From: JANLSE01 sp038214135
GTDB lineage: Bacteria; Chloroflexota; Chloroflexia; Chloroflexales; Roseiflexaceae
Reading direction: 5' to 3'
NCBI GenBank assembly: GCA_038214135.1
Contig: JBBQSD010000027.1
Coordinates: 1 to 56,165, forward strand
Length of the DNA stretch: 56,165 nucleotides
Shown: in pieces, positions 27,203-35,328 of the stretch
Position numbering within the stretch: the first letter of the stretch is position 1
Layout: every line of letters begins with the position of its first letter
The notes under the pieces: model-generated
Database searches by the model: none
What the model was told of the DNA's origin: nothing
What the model saw: the letters and a program-made list of their open reading frames with translations, nothing else
Made by a program: the position numbers and the translations under genes

Positions 27203-27230
27203 TTCAGAAGTCAGGAGTCAGGAGTCAGAA
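27203..27230. repeat. Heptanucleotide GGAGTCA repeat
   Basis: AGAAGTCA plus two GGAGTCA units directly after dprA, followed by two AGCTTTC heptamers around 27238-27253. Confidence 0.75.
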
Positions 27231-27261
27231 TACGGCCATCAGCTTTCAGCTTTCAACCATC

Positions 27262-27545
27262 AGGAGTTAGATCACAGCGTAGAGACGCACTATCTTGCGG
27301 CTGAACAAGCGAACCAGCCACGATCACTGATCGTTCGCAGCCGAGCATGACCAACGGGCGTTGGGAGGCCACCGACATCCATTATGGGTCGGGTACCAGA
27401 CCCAAAGGGTACCCCGGTGCCGTCGCGCCTGGCCGCTCGGAGGCTCCAGGCGGGTGCCCTCTGGGCGGGAACAGTTCCCTGGAGCCTGCCGCGCACAGCG
27501 GCATCCGATAGAACGAAGCACGGTTCCTGCACAAAACCAGCGCAA
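27262..27545. repeat. Dispersed ~260-bp repeat, copy A
   Basis: The stretch shares long segments in the same order with 30257-30520: GCAGCCGAGCATGACCAACG, GGGTCGGGTACC, TGCCGTCGCGCCTGGCCG, GGGTGCCCTCTGGGCGGGAA, CAGCGGCAT and CACGGTTCC. No open frame of protein-like composition is seen. Together with the other copy it brackets ino1 and the M20 gene. Confidence 0.75.
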
Positions 27546-27562
27546 CAAAAAATAATAACCGC

Positions 27563-28687
27563 TTACTGCGCCAGGTCTACGGGTTCCAATACAGGCTCGC
27601 TCTGAATGAACTCCTCGGTCAACTGGCGCGCCTGATCGTCGGTATACTGTTTCGGTGGAGTTTTCATCAGATAGGCCGATGGGCCACCAAGCGGGCCACC
27701 GATCCCACGATCCAGGGCGAGTTTGGCGCAGCGCACCGCGTCGATCACCACACCAGCACTATTCGGGCTATCCCAGACTTCCAGTTTCACCTCGATATTC
27801 AGCGGCACGTTGCCGAATGTGGTGCCTTCCATGCGAATATAGGCCCACTTCCGGTCTGTCAGCCAGGGCACATAATCGCTTGGGCCAACATGGACACTAT
27901 CGGCTGGCAGATCGTAGTCGATCTGGCTGGTGACGGCATTGGTCTTCGAGATTTTCTTCGATTCGAGCCGTTCGCGCTCCAACATGTTATAGAAATCCAT
28001 GTTGCCGCCAAAGTTGAGCTGATAGGTGCGATCCAGCTGCACGCCGCGTTCGCGGAACAGATTGGCCAGCATGCGATGCGTAATGGTTGCGCCAACCTGG
28101 CTCTTGATATCATCGCCAATGATTGGTAGCCCGCGCTCAGCAAAACGGGTGGCCCATTCCGACTGCGATGCAATAAACACCGGAATACAGTTCACGAAGG
28201 CACAACCAGCTTCGAGAATCTGTTCGACATACCATCTGGTGGCGATTTCGGAGCCAACCGGTAGGTAGCTCACAACCACATCAGTGTCGGTTTCGCGCAG
28301 AAGCTTGACGATATCTACGCTCGATCCATTCGCTTCCGTGACCTTGGTGCTGACATATTGCCCAAGGCCATCGTGCGTCATGCCGCGCTGAACAGGAACA
28401 TTCAGGTGTGGTACACCAGAAAATTTGAATGTATTATTTGGTTCGGCAAAAATAGCCTCGGATAGATCACGGCCAACCTTGCCCTCAGCAACATCGATAG
28501 CCGCTGAGAATTCAATATCACGGATATGATACCCACCAAGGTTTACGTGCATCAGGCCAGGCACCCGTACGTCATCCGCAGCGTTACGGTAGAATCCCGG
28601 TTTAAGATATATGCAGTTTCCTGACTGCAATTGCCAAGCCATTGTATGGCATACTATAGCAATCGTTTTTGAATTGTAAAAGCGCAT
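27563..28687 (-). CDS. ino1: Inositol-3-phosphate synthase with abnormal N-terminus
   Basis: Converts glucose 6-phosphate to myo-inositol 3-phosphate (NAD-dependent), feeding inositol lipids or thiols. From YRNAADDVRVPGLMHV onward the sequence is a normal INO1 (GGYHIRDIEF, VGRDLSEAIF, VVSYLPVGSE, NCIPVFIA, GDDIKSQVGAT, LNFGGNMDF, SKTNAVTSQ, VGPSDYVPWL, KWAYIRMEG, EVWDSPNSAG, GGPLGGPSAYLMK). The first ~35 residues are not: the expected Rossmann glycine loop (IVGVGNCAS type) is replaced by MAWQLQSGNCIYLKPGF, three residues short, while a second GNCS appears in the +1 frame. The longest-frame ATG (28687) lies inside a MITE-like element and neither it nor ATG 28642 has a Shine-Dalgarno. Start is uncertain; the gene may be damaged at its 5' end. 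Confidence 0.82.
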   Translation of the reverse strand: MRFYNSKTIAIVCHTMAWQLQSGNCIYLKPGFYRNAADDVRVPGLMHVNLGGYHIRDIEFSAAIDVAEGKVGRDLSEAIFAEPNNTFKFSGVPHLNVPVQRGMTHDGLGQYVSTKVTEANGSSVDIVKLLRETDTDVVVSYLPVGSEIATRWYVEQILEAGCAFVNCIPVFIASQSEWATRFAERGLPIIGDDIKSQVGATITHRMLANLFRERGVQLDRTYQLNFGGNMDFYNMLERERLESKKISKTNAVTSQIDYDLPADSVHVGPSDYVPWLTDRKWAYIRMEGTTFGNVPLNIEVKLEVWDSPNSAGVVIDAVRCAKLALDRGIGGPLGGPSAYLMKTPPKQYTDDQARQLTEEFIQSEPVLEPVDLAQ

Positions 28688-28762
28688 AGCGCAAAGCGGG
28701 GTTTGGGGTGCAGCCCCAGAGAAACCCCCCTTCTTTTTTACAAATCCGGTAGGATTGCTATA
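28655..28762. mobile_element. MITE-like element with TATAGCAATC terminal repeats
   Basis: A 108-bp non-coding element. The left end TATAGCAATC and right end GATTGCTATA are perfect 10-bp inverted repeats, extended by ATTGTAAAA and TTTTTTACAAAT. The core contains GGGGTTTGGGGTGCAGCCCC. Ends beginning with TA resemble IS630/Tc1-type elements. A degenerate extra half (TTACAAATTCGCTAGGATGGCT) lies at about 28804-28825. It occupies the divergent region between ino1 and the M20 gene and supplies the first codons of the long ino1 frame. Confidence 0.7.
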
Positions 28763-28830
28763 TCATGAGTAAACCCTGCCAAACTATATGAGCAATCAGT
28801 TTTATTACAAATTCGCTAGGATGGCTAACC

Positions 28831-30087
28831 ATGAACACACTAGAGCGCCGAGTGCTTGATGCGATCAGCATACCTGCTATGTTGGAATTTCTCGATCAGA
28901 TCGTTGCGATTCCCAGTTTGGATGGCAGCCCCGAGGAGTTCGCGGTACAGGAACGAGTTGCCGCCGAGCTGCGCGCAATCGGCATGGATGTTGATCAGTG
29001 GCCGATTGATTTTGCCGAGTTGCAGCAGCACCCCGCCTTCTGCTGGGAAGTTGAGCGTACACAGGGCTTGGGTGTGGTTGGCACATGGGGAACGGGATCT
29101 GGCCCAAGCCTAATTCTCAATGGCCATACTGATGTGGTTCCGGCTGGCGATCTTGCGCGCTGGCAGTACGATCCATGGCGGGCAACGGTTGCGAACGGCA
29201 ATGTGTATGGGCGTGGTGCGCTGGACATGAAGGGCGGCCTGGCCTGTGGCATCTATGCGATCAAGGCACTCCGCGATGCTGGCGTGCAGCTACGCGGGCG
29301 AGTGCTGCTGCAGAGCGTGATTGGCGAGGAGGATGGTGGCTGTGGCACACTGGCCAGCATTATGCGCGGGCACACCGCCGATGCCGCCATCATCATGGAA
29401 CCGACAGAGCTACGCATTGCGCCAGCCCAGGCCGGTGCGCTCAACTTTCGTCTTACCATCCCTGGAGCATCGGCGCATGGATGTGTTCGTGAAGAAGGCG
29501 TCAGCGCGATCGAAAAGTTCTTTCCGATCTACCAAGCATTGATCGATTTCGAACGTGAACGTAACAGTATGTCATCTGATCCCCTGTTTGCGCGCTACCG
29601 TTTGCCATATGGGATCTGCATCGGGCGGGTCGAGGCTGGCAACTGGGCCTCAACAGTTGCAGAAACACTCAATTGCGAAGGGCGCTATGGCGTGGCGGTT
29701 GGCGAAGATCTAGGCGCGGCGCGGCGCGCATTTGTGGATTGTGTCGCCCAGGCCGCACATGCCGATCCCTGGCTGCGCGATCACCCGCCGATTGTTACCT
29801 GGTGGGGTGGCCAATTTGCGCCAGCCCGTACACCAACCGATCACCCATTGGTTGGGTTGGTTGCACAGGCATTCAGCGATGTGAATGGCACGCCAGCCCT
29901 GTTGGAGGGCATGACCTACGGGGCCGACATGCGCCTGCTGGTCAACGATGGCCATGTGCCAACGGTGATGTTTGGCCCTGGCGATGTTCGCAATGCCCAT
30001 CGGCCAGATGAGTTCGTGCCACTCCCCGATCTCATAGCAGTCACACGCAGCCTGGCACTGACGGTGCTGCGGTTCTGTGGGGTATAG
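28831..30087 (+). CDS. M20 family metallo-deacylase (ArgE/DapE/ACY1-like)
   Basis: A 418-aa zinc amidohydrolase that cleaves N-acyl amino acids or dipeptides. Metal-site motifs in order: NGHTDVVP (His ~98), GALDMKGG (Asp ~132), IGEEDGG (catalytic Glu and metal Glu ~167-168), IMEPTE (~190) and NAHRPDEF (His ~391). The inserted dimerisation domain covers about 200-310. The acyl substrate cannot be decided from sequence. It starts 68 bp after the MITE-like element. It is divergent from ino1; a link between the two is not evident. Confidence 0.88.
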   Translation: MNTLERRVLDAISIPAMLEFLDQIVAIPSLDGSPEEFAVQERVAAELRAIGMDVDQWPIDFAELQQHPAFCWEVERTQGLGVVGTWGTGSGPSLILNGHTDVVPAGDLARWQYDPWRATVANGNVYGRGALDMKGGLACGIYAIKALRDAGVQLRGRVLLQSVIGEEDGGCGTLASIMRGHTADAAIIMEPTELRIAPAQAGALNFRLTIPGASAHGCVREEGVSAIEKFFPIYQALIDFERERNSMSSDPLFARYRLPYGICIGRVEAGNWASTVAETLNCEGRYGVAVGEDLGAARRAFVDCVAQAAHADPWLRDHPPIVTWWGGQFAPARTPTDHPLVGLVAQAFSDVNGTPALLEGMTYGADMRLLVNDGHVPTVMFGPGDVRNAHRPDEFVPLPDLIAVTRSLALTVLRFCGV

Positions 30088-30139
30088 GAGAACCAAGAAC
30101 CGAGTATTCAGGAGTCAGGAGTCAGAATACCGGAACGCG

Positions 30140-30520
30140 AACCTGAAAACAGCCACGATCAAGTATTGACCGCAGCCGTGGCATGATCAACGGATGTTGG
30201 GAGGCCACCGACATCCATTAAAACAGGGAACAACCCCCGCAATCGTTAGTAGGAATCGGGTAGCGACGCAAGATATTGCGTCTGGACAAACAACCAGTCA
30301 CCAACGCGCATCGATCGCAGCCGAGGCATGACCAACGGGCAGCGGTGGGCCACTATCATTCATTACGGGTCGGGTACCCTCTGGGTGCCGTCGCGCCTGG
30401 CCGAGGGAAGGTACCGGAGACCGGGTGCCCTCTGGGCGGGAACGGTTTCTGGCTGCCTGCCGCACACAGCGGCATGATCAAGAACATGGAACGGTTCCAG
30501 CAAAAACGCGGCTAATACGC
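30140..30520. repeat. Dispersed ~260-bp repeat, copy B, with partial copy in front
   Basis: 30257-30520 aligns in order with 27262-27545. The preceding 30145-30225 duplicates another part of that copy (CAGCCACGATCA, GTTGGGAGGCCACCGACATC). A GGAGTCA heptamer pair lies at 30111-30127. No coding potential was seen in the ~500-bp gap. Confidence 0.72.
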
Positions 30521-30526
30521 CAATGC

Positions 30527-30566
30527 TTGACAAAAAACCAATCTGGTATTACACTACACCGTGTAA
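30527..30566 (+). promoter_or_regulatory. Promoter with overlapping palindromic operator for the restriction-modification gene
   Basis: TTGACA (30527-30532), 17-bp spacer, TACACT (30550-30555). The -10 overlaps the dyad TTACAC-TACACC-GTGTAA (30549-30566). A binding protein would directly block RNA polymerase, as for controller-protein boxes of many type II systems. No controller gene is nearby, so the regulator is unknown. Confidence 0.55.
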
Positions 30567-30588
30567 ATAATACCATTCAGGAATGTCG

Positions 30589-33123
30589 ATGAGCCATGTT
30601 GCACTAACCCATGAGCAGATTGTCCCGATGAGTCTCACTGATCGGATAGATCGTATTCGGCTTGATGCGAACCACAAGATTATTGGACAACGGCGCAGCG
30701 AGTTGGGGCAGTTTCTCACACCAGCGCCTGTCGCACGGCTCATGGCTGCCATGCTGATCTGCGATGTTCCCAATGTTTCTATCCTTGATGCTGGTGCAGG
30801 GGTTGGCTCATTATTGAGCGCAGCAGTTGAAGTACTCTGTGCTCACCCAAGGCCGCCTGACAGCATACACGTCACTGCTTATGAGGTTGACCGAACGCTG
30901 ATTCCCGAGTTGCAGAATACACTTACCCTCTGTTCATCCTGGTGTGCGGATGTTGGGGTGAGCTTTTCTAGTACGATTATCGAGGCAGATTTTATTAGCC
31001 ATGTTGTTGATGAACTCATTCAGCCGTTGTTTCATGATGATCTGCCAGCGTATACATGTGCTATCCTCAATCCGCCATATCGGAAAATACAAAGCGCGTC
31101 ATTACACCGCAGGCTATTGCAGCGGGTTGGTATCGAAGTTTCAAACCTCTATGCTGGTTTTGTGGCACTCGCCATCAAATTGCTTGCAGTCGATGGTCAT
31201 CTGGTCGCTATCACACCGCGTAGTTTCTGTAATGGCCCATACTTTCAGTCGTTCCGCAACATGGTATTAGATAGCATGTCGATACGCCAATTTCACATGT
31301 TTGATTCACGAGAGCAAGCATTCCAGGATGATGCTGTTCTACAGGAAAACATCATCTTTTCGGCCATAAAATCGGACATCGCGCCATCGACAGTCACGAT
31401 CACGAGCAATACCGGCCCTGATGATGAGCTGATCAGCATTCGTGAGGTACCATACGGGCAGGTGGTATATCCAAATGATCCGCATCGTTTCATTCATCTT
31501 GTTTCTGATCATCTCGGCGAACAGTTTGCAGCCAGGATCGCGACCTTATCCACAACACTCGCTGCGCTTGGCCTTTCGGTATCCACAGGCCGAGTTGTGG
31601 ATTTTCGAGCAGCGCCATTCCTACGTGCGGAGCCCGAGGCACATACCGCTCCGCTTATCTACCCGATGCATATCGTTGGTAATCGGATTGTGTGGCCAAG
31701 GATTCCGAGCAAAAAGCCGAATGCTCTGGTGCAGTGCAAAGAAACTGATGATTTATTCGTGCCAAACGGCTACTATGTTCTCGTCAAGCGTTTCTCATCA
31801 AAAGAGGAACGGCGGCGTGTATCGGCTGTTGTCTATGATCCAACGTTTATGGCGACGAGTGTTGTTGGCTTCGAGAATCATCTCAACTACTTCCACAATG
31901 ATGGTCATGGTATTGAAGCCGAGCTAGCGCACGGGCTCGCTGCCTTTCTCAATTCAACACTTGTCGATACGTATTTCCGGCAGTTCAATGGCCATACACA
32001 GGTGAATGCGACCGATCTGCGCATGATTCACTATCCCACTCGCGAGGAGTTACTGCGAATCGGATCGCGAATCGCCGATCACGAATGGTCACAGCAGGAA
32101 TTGGATGCCATTATTGCTCAGGAATTGACCAATATGAATGAACCAGGAATGATCGATCCCGTCCATATTCAGGCACGCATCACTGAAGCGCTTGATATCT
32201 TGCAGGAGCTTGGAGTACCGCGAGCGCAACAGAATGAGCGTTCTGCACTCACGTTATTAGCATTACTCAACCTTACACCAGAACAACCCTGGGCAGCGGC
32301 CAGCAACCCATTGCGTGGAATCACGCCGCTGATGGAGTTCTTCGCGAAGCACTATGGGAAGCACTACAAACCAAACACCCGCGAAACCGTCAGGCGTCAA
32401 ACAGTTCACCAATTCCTTGATGCAGGTTTGATTGTTGCTAATCCCGATCATCCCACACGGCCAATCAATAGCCCCAAAGCCGTCTATCAGATTGAGCAAT
32501 TAACCCTGAGCCTTTTGCAAAGTTATGGCTCGGATGCGTGGAAGAGCAATCTTGCAGCCCATAGGGATGTTATCAAGTCTCTTAAACAGCGCTATGCCCA
32601 GGATCGCGACATGCAGTGCCTTCCAGTGGTTCTGCCATCTGGCTCAACAATCAAGCTTTCACCTGATGGTCAGAATGTGTTGGTGAAACAAATCGTTGAG
32701 GAATTCGCAGCTCGTTTCACACCAGGAGGCGAAATAATCTATGTTGGTGATGCCGATGAGAAGTTTGCGTTCTTTGCAGAATCACAACTGCGTGAGCTTG
32801 GCGTAACAATCGACTCCCATGGAAAAATGCCAGATGTTGTCATTTACTATACCGAGCGTCAATGGCTCGTACTGATTGAAGCAGTGACATCACATGGCCC
32901 AATTGATCCAAAGCGACGGGGAGAATTGGCATATCTATTCCGCTCCACGAATGTTGGGTTGGTATATGTAACAGCTTTTTTAACACGCCAAATGATGAGA
33001 GAGTATTTGCCAATCATTTCATGGTCGACCGAGGTATGGATCGCAGATGCACCCGATCACCTGATCCATTTTAATGGGGATCGGTTTCTTGGCCCATATG
33101 CGACAGATGGATCGCACGAATAA
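30589..33123 (+). CDS. Adenine methyltransferase fused to BsuBI/PstI-type endonuclease
   Basis: A single-chain type II restriction-modification enzyme of 844 aa. The N-terminal part is a gamma-class N6-adenine methyltransferase: motif X SELGQFLTP (~40), SAM motif I DAGAGVGSLL (~68), catalytic motif IV NPPY (~161), then a target-recognition-like region (~330-520). The C-terminal part (~540-844) matches BsuBI/PstI endonucleases: RGITPLMEFFAKHYGK, ETVRRQTVHQF, and the PD-(D/E)xK-like core PDVVIYYTERQWLVLIEAVTSHGP (split as PDVVIY ... LIEAVTSHGP, ~749-772). ATG 30589 is preferred over 30583 because AGGA lies 6 nt upstream. PstI and BsuBI cut CTGCAG and normally have a separate methyltransferase gene. 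Codon usage is less GC-rich than its neighbours, suggesting transfer. Confidence 0.9.
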   Translation: MSHVALTHEQIVPMSLTDRIDRIRLDANHKIIGQRRSELGQFLTPAPVARLMAAMLICDVPNVSILDAGAGVGSLLSAAVEVLCAHPRPPDSIHVTAYEVDRTLIPELQNTLTLCSSWCADVGVSFSSTIIEADFISHVVDELIQPLFHDDLPAYTCAILNPPYRKIQSASLHRRLLQRVGIEVSNLYAGFVALAIKLLAVDGHLVAITPRSFCNGPYFQSFRNMVLDSMSIRQFHMFDSREQAFQDDAVLQENIIFSAIKSDIAPSTVTITSNTGPDDELISIREVPYGQVVYPNDPHRFIHLVSDHLGEQFAARIATLSTTLAALGLSVSTGRVVDFRAAPFLRAEPEAHTAPLIYPMHIVGNRIVWPRIPSKKPNALVQCKETDDLFVPNGYYVLVKRFSSKEERRRVSAVVYDPTFMATSVVGFENHLNYFHNDGHGIEAELAHGLAAFLNSTLVDTYFRQFNGHTQVNATDLRMIHYPTREELLRIGSRIADHEWSQQELDAIIAQELTNMNEPGMIDPVHIQARITEALDILQELGVPRAQQNERSALTLLALLNLTPEQPWAAASNPLRGITPLMEFFAKHYGKHYKPNTRETVRRQTVHQFLDAGLIVANPDHPTRPINSPKAVYQIEQLTLSLLQSYGSDAWKSNLAAHRDVIKSLKQRYAQDRDMQCLPVVLPSGSTIKLSPDGQNVLVKQIVEEFAARFTPGGEIIYVGDADEKFAFFAESQLRELGVTIDSHGKMPDVVIYYTERQWLVLIEAVTSHGPIDPKRRGELAYLFRSTNVGLVYVTAFLTRQMMREYLPIISWSTEVWIADAPDHLIHFNGDRFLGPYATDGSHE

Positions 33124-33144
33124 TTGACACCCTTCAATGGCCCA

Positions 33145-33287
33145 TCGTTGTGGGCGGTTCACGAACCGCCCCTACGATCATTGGTGGCGGTGGTATCGTG
33201 GCAATGTGCGTGGTGTTGGCTTATTCGCAGCCGAGGCATGACCAACGTTCGATGGTCATTCTGACTCCTGACTCCTGACTCCTGAAT
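33145..33287. repeat. Short intergenic repeats
   Basis: GGGCGGTTCACGAACCGCCC (33151-33170), a palindrome related to the tandem array at 44617, is followed by a GCAGCCGAGGCATGACCAACG fragment of the ~260-bp repeat (given as two parts, GCAGCCGAGG and CATGACCAACG) and three TGACTCC heptamers at about 33261-33283. Confidence 0.65.
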
Positions 33288-34481
33288 CTACCGTACCCGC
33301 TGCCCGCGTGCAATAATTGCCTCAACATCCCACAATGCCTGAATGTGATCGAGTGGGTTGCCACGCACGGCGATCAGGTCGGCGGCGCGCCCGGCTTGTA
33401 ACGAACCCAGATCTGTGCGCCCCAACGCCTGCGCGGCAGTGGTTGTTGCGGTTTGGATGGCCTGATGGTTGGAGAGGCCGACTTCCTCAACCAGCAGTGT
33501 GATGTTATACACAAAATCCTCAAATGGCGTCAGGGTGACACCAGCATCGCTGCCGGAGACGAATGGCACACCCATGGCGTGCAAGCGGCGCAGATTGGCA
33601 ACCCGCAGGGGAAACATCGTTCGCCGGTAGTGGGCCAGTGGGTGGTCATCCGGCACTGTGCCACGGGCGCGTTCGGCAATCGCCAGGGTTGGGCAGACAT
33701 AACACCCAGCGCTATGCACTGCCTGTGCGGCCGCTTCATCATAGACGATGCCAGTTGGGGTTTGGAACGAACAGTGTTCGATGGTTGTGACGCCAGCACG
33801 AGCCGCATTCAGCACCCCAGCGGTGCCATGGCAATGGGCAGAAACCCGTAGCCCACCCATGCGTGTCGCTTCTTCAACAATCGCGCGTAGTTGCTGCTCG
33901 CTATACTGTGGCGCGCTCGGGTTGGTGCGTGGCGTCAGTGCCCCGCCGGTTGCCATCACTTTGATATAATCGGCACCAGCCTTGACCTGCCCGCGCACGG
34001 TTTTGCGCAACTCCTCCTCACTATCGGCTTCTAGCCCGAAGAACCAGCAGTGGCCACCGGTTGTTGTGATCGAACCGCCCGCCGCAATAATACGTGGTGC
34101 CGGAATGATGCCCCGCGCACTGGCTTCACGCAGCACAAACACATGCTCATTACGCCCGCCGCACTCGCGCACAGTGGTGACACCAGACATCAGCGCACGG
34201 CGGGCATTCTCAACTCCGCGAACCAGTCGCATGGAATCGCTATCGTTCAGATAATCGGTTAACACATCCTCGGAAGCAGAAAAGGTCAGATGCACATGCA
34301 TGTCGATCAGGCCCGGCATCAGCGTCCGATCACCAAGTGCCACACGTTCGCCGTCGGTTGGGGCATCGGCAGAGGATCCGGCATAGGTGATCGTCTCTCC
34401 ATCAACAGTGACAGCACCATGCGCAATGATCCGATCCTCAAGCGCGGTGTACAGCCGATCGGCGGTATAGGTTATTGGCAT
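33288..34481 (-). CDS. Metal-dependent amidohydrolase
   Basis: A 397-aa TIM-barrel amidohydrolase of the imidazolonepropionase/Xaa-Pro dipeptidase-like subgroup. Metal ligands visible: HVH in GLIDMHVHLTF, the likely carboxylated Lys in GADYIKVMATGG, His in SAHCHG, His in TIEHCSF and Asp in FVSGSDAG. The closing beta-sandwich strand is LQAGRAADLIAVRGNPL. No signal peptide, so probably cytoplasmic. Members act on dipeptides, cyclic amides or xenobiotics; the substrate is unknown. It is monocistronic. Confidence 0.9.
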   Translation of the reverse strand: MPITYTADRLYTALEDRIIAHGAVTVDGETITYAGSSADAPTDGERVALGDRTLMPGLIDMHVHLTFSASEDVLTDYLNDSDSMRLVRGVENARRALMSGVTTVRECGGRNEHVFVLREASARGIIPAPRIIAAGGSITTTGGHCWFFGLEADSEEELRKTVRGQVKAGADYIKVMATGGALTPRTNPSAPQYSEQQLRAIVEEATRMGGLRVSAHCHGTAGVLNAARAGVTTIEHCSFQTPTGIVYDEAAAQAVHSAGCYVCPTLAIAERARGTVPDDHPLAHYRRTMFPLRVANLRRLHAMGVPFVSGSDAGVTLTPFEDFVYNITLLVEEVGLSNHQAIQTATTTAAQALGRTDLGSLQAGRAADLIAVRGNPLDHIQALWDVEAIIARGQRVR

Positions 34482-34761
34482 TGGGGAGGCTCCATTCTTT
34501 GTAGCTGTCAGAATTCAGGAGTCAGAATTTCGCAGTTGAGATACAGGATGGTAAGACAAGCTTTCTGAAGGGTGCGTCCATTAGGACAATCTCGCACGGA
34601 TTGCAGGCGTACGGACGCGCTATAGCGCGTCCCTACACGTCGTATCTACCCAAACGGTGAACTGTGTCTAAAAGGAGAGAGGGCATAAATCGGTGCCATC
34701 AAGCCGTATTCTGGCTTCTGAATGCTGACTCCTGAATACTCGCAGGATAAAATCCCCGCCA

Positions 34762-34790
34762 TTGTAGCACGACCAATAGCGCGGTATAAT
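34762..34790 (+). promoter_or_regulatory. Promoter of RNase P RNA gene
   Basis: TTGTAG (34762-34767), 17-bp spacer and perfect TATAAT (34785-34790), 9 nt before the first paired base of the RNA. The 280 bp before it (34482-34761) hold only heptamer repeats and a GGACGCGCTATAGCGCGTCC palindrome near 34611. Confidence 0.75.
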
Positions 34791-34799
34791 GCCCTGCAT

Positions 34800-35251
34800 C
34801 GATTGGTGATAGGCCGCCGCTGGGGTCATTCCTAGAGGAACTTCCCGACTCCTTGCCCATATGGGTATCCATATGGAACGCCGCCCCGCGAAACCGTAAG
34901 CGGGGGCACACTGGTCGTAATGCCAGTATGACGCAAGACGGCAACAGAGAGCAGACCCGCCGATGGCCTTCGGGCTCAGGTAAGGGGTGAAAGGGTACAG
35001 TAAGAGTGTACCAGCGTCGGCAGCGATGTCGGCGGCTAGGCGACTGCGCCGGCCAGGGGAGCAAGGTGCGTGGGGTGGGCTCATCGGTGGGAGGGATGGC
35101 GGATCCGCCGTTTCGTTTGTACCACCCCGCTCGCTCGCATCGCCGCCGCAAGGGCGATGGTGGGTAACACCCATCAGACCATGAGCGGCCTGTACGATGT
35201 ACAGAGAGAGATGGCGGCAAACTACAGAATCGGGAGTATTGTCACCAATCG
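34800..35251 (+). ncRNA. rnpB: RNase P RNA
   Basis: The catalytic RNA of RNase P, which matures tRNA 5' ends. Recognised from the conserved centre AACAGAGAGCAGAC ... CCGATGGCC ... TCAGGTAAGGGGTGAAAGGG ... CAGTAAGAG and the end ACTACAGAAT. P1 is 34800-34809 with 35242-35251 (CGATTGGTGA/TCACCAATCG, perfect). P2 is GCCGCC (34813-34818) with GGCGGC (35213-35218). P4 is ACUUCCCGA (34840-34848) with UCGGGAGU (35230-35237), keeping the conserved bulged U. The usual bacterial P4 strand after GAGGA is AAGUCCGGG paired to CCCGGCUU; here four base pairs differ but all remain paired. Length 452 nt, in the upper normal range. Confidence 0.93.
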
Positions 35252-35285
35252 AAATAGGGGTTTGGGGCTATGCCCCGAAAATCTT

Positions 35286-35328
35286 GAATGTCTGTGGGGT
35301 GCAGCTTTGCTGCACCCCACAGACATTC
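35286..35328. terminator. 20-bp perfect hairpin between rnpB and the VWA gene
   Basis: A perfect 20-bp stem with TTT loop: GAATGTCTGTGGGGTGCAGC and its complement. It ends one base before the stop codon of the convergent VWA gene, so it can end transcription from both sides, although no clear U-tract follows. The preceding 35256-35284 (GGGGTTTGGGGCTATGCCCC) resembles the core of the MITE-like element at 28655. Confidence 0.6.

Noticed and set aside
34600..35230. Protein genes across 34668-35220 on the minus strand
   Set aside because: Open frames of 168-173 codons there overlap the RNase P RNA; composition is not protein-like and no family was recognised.
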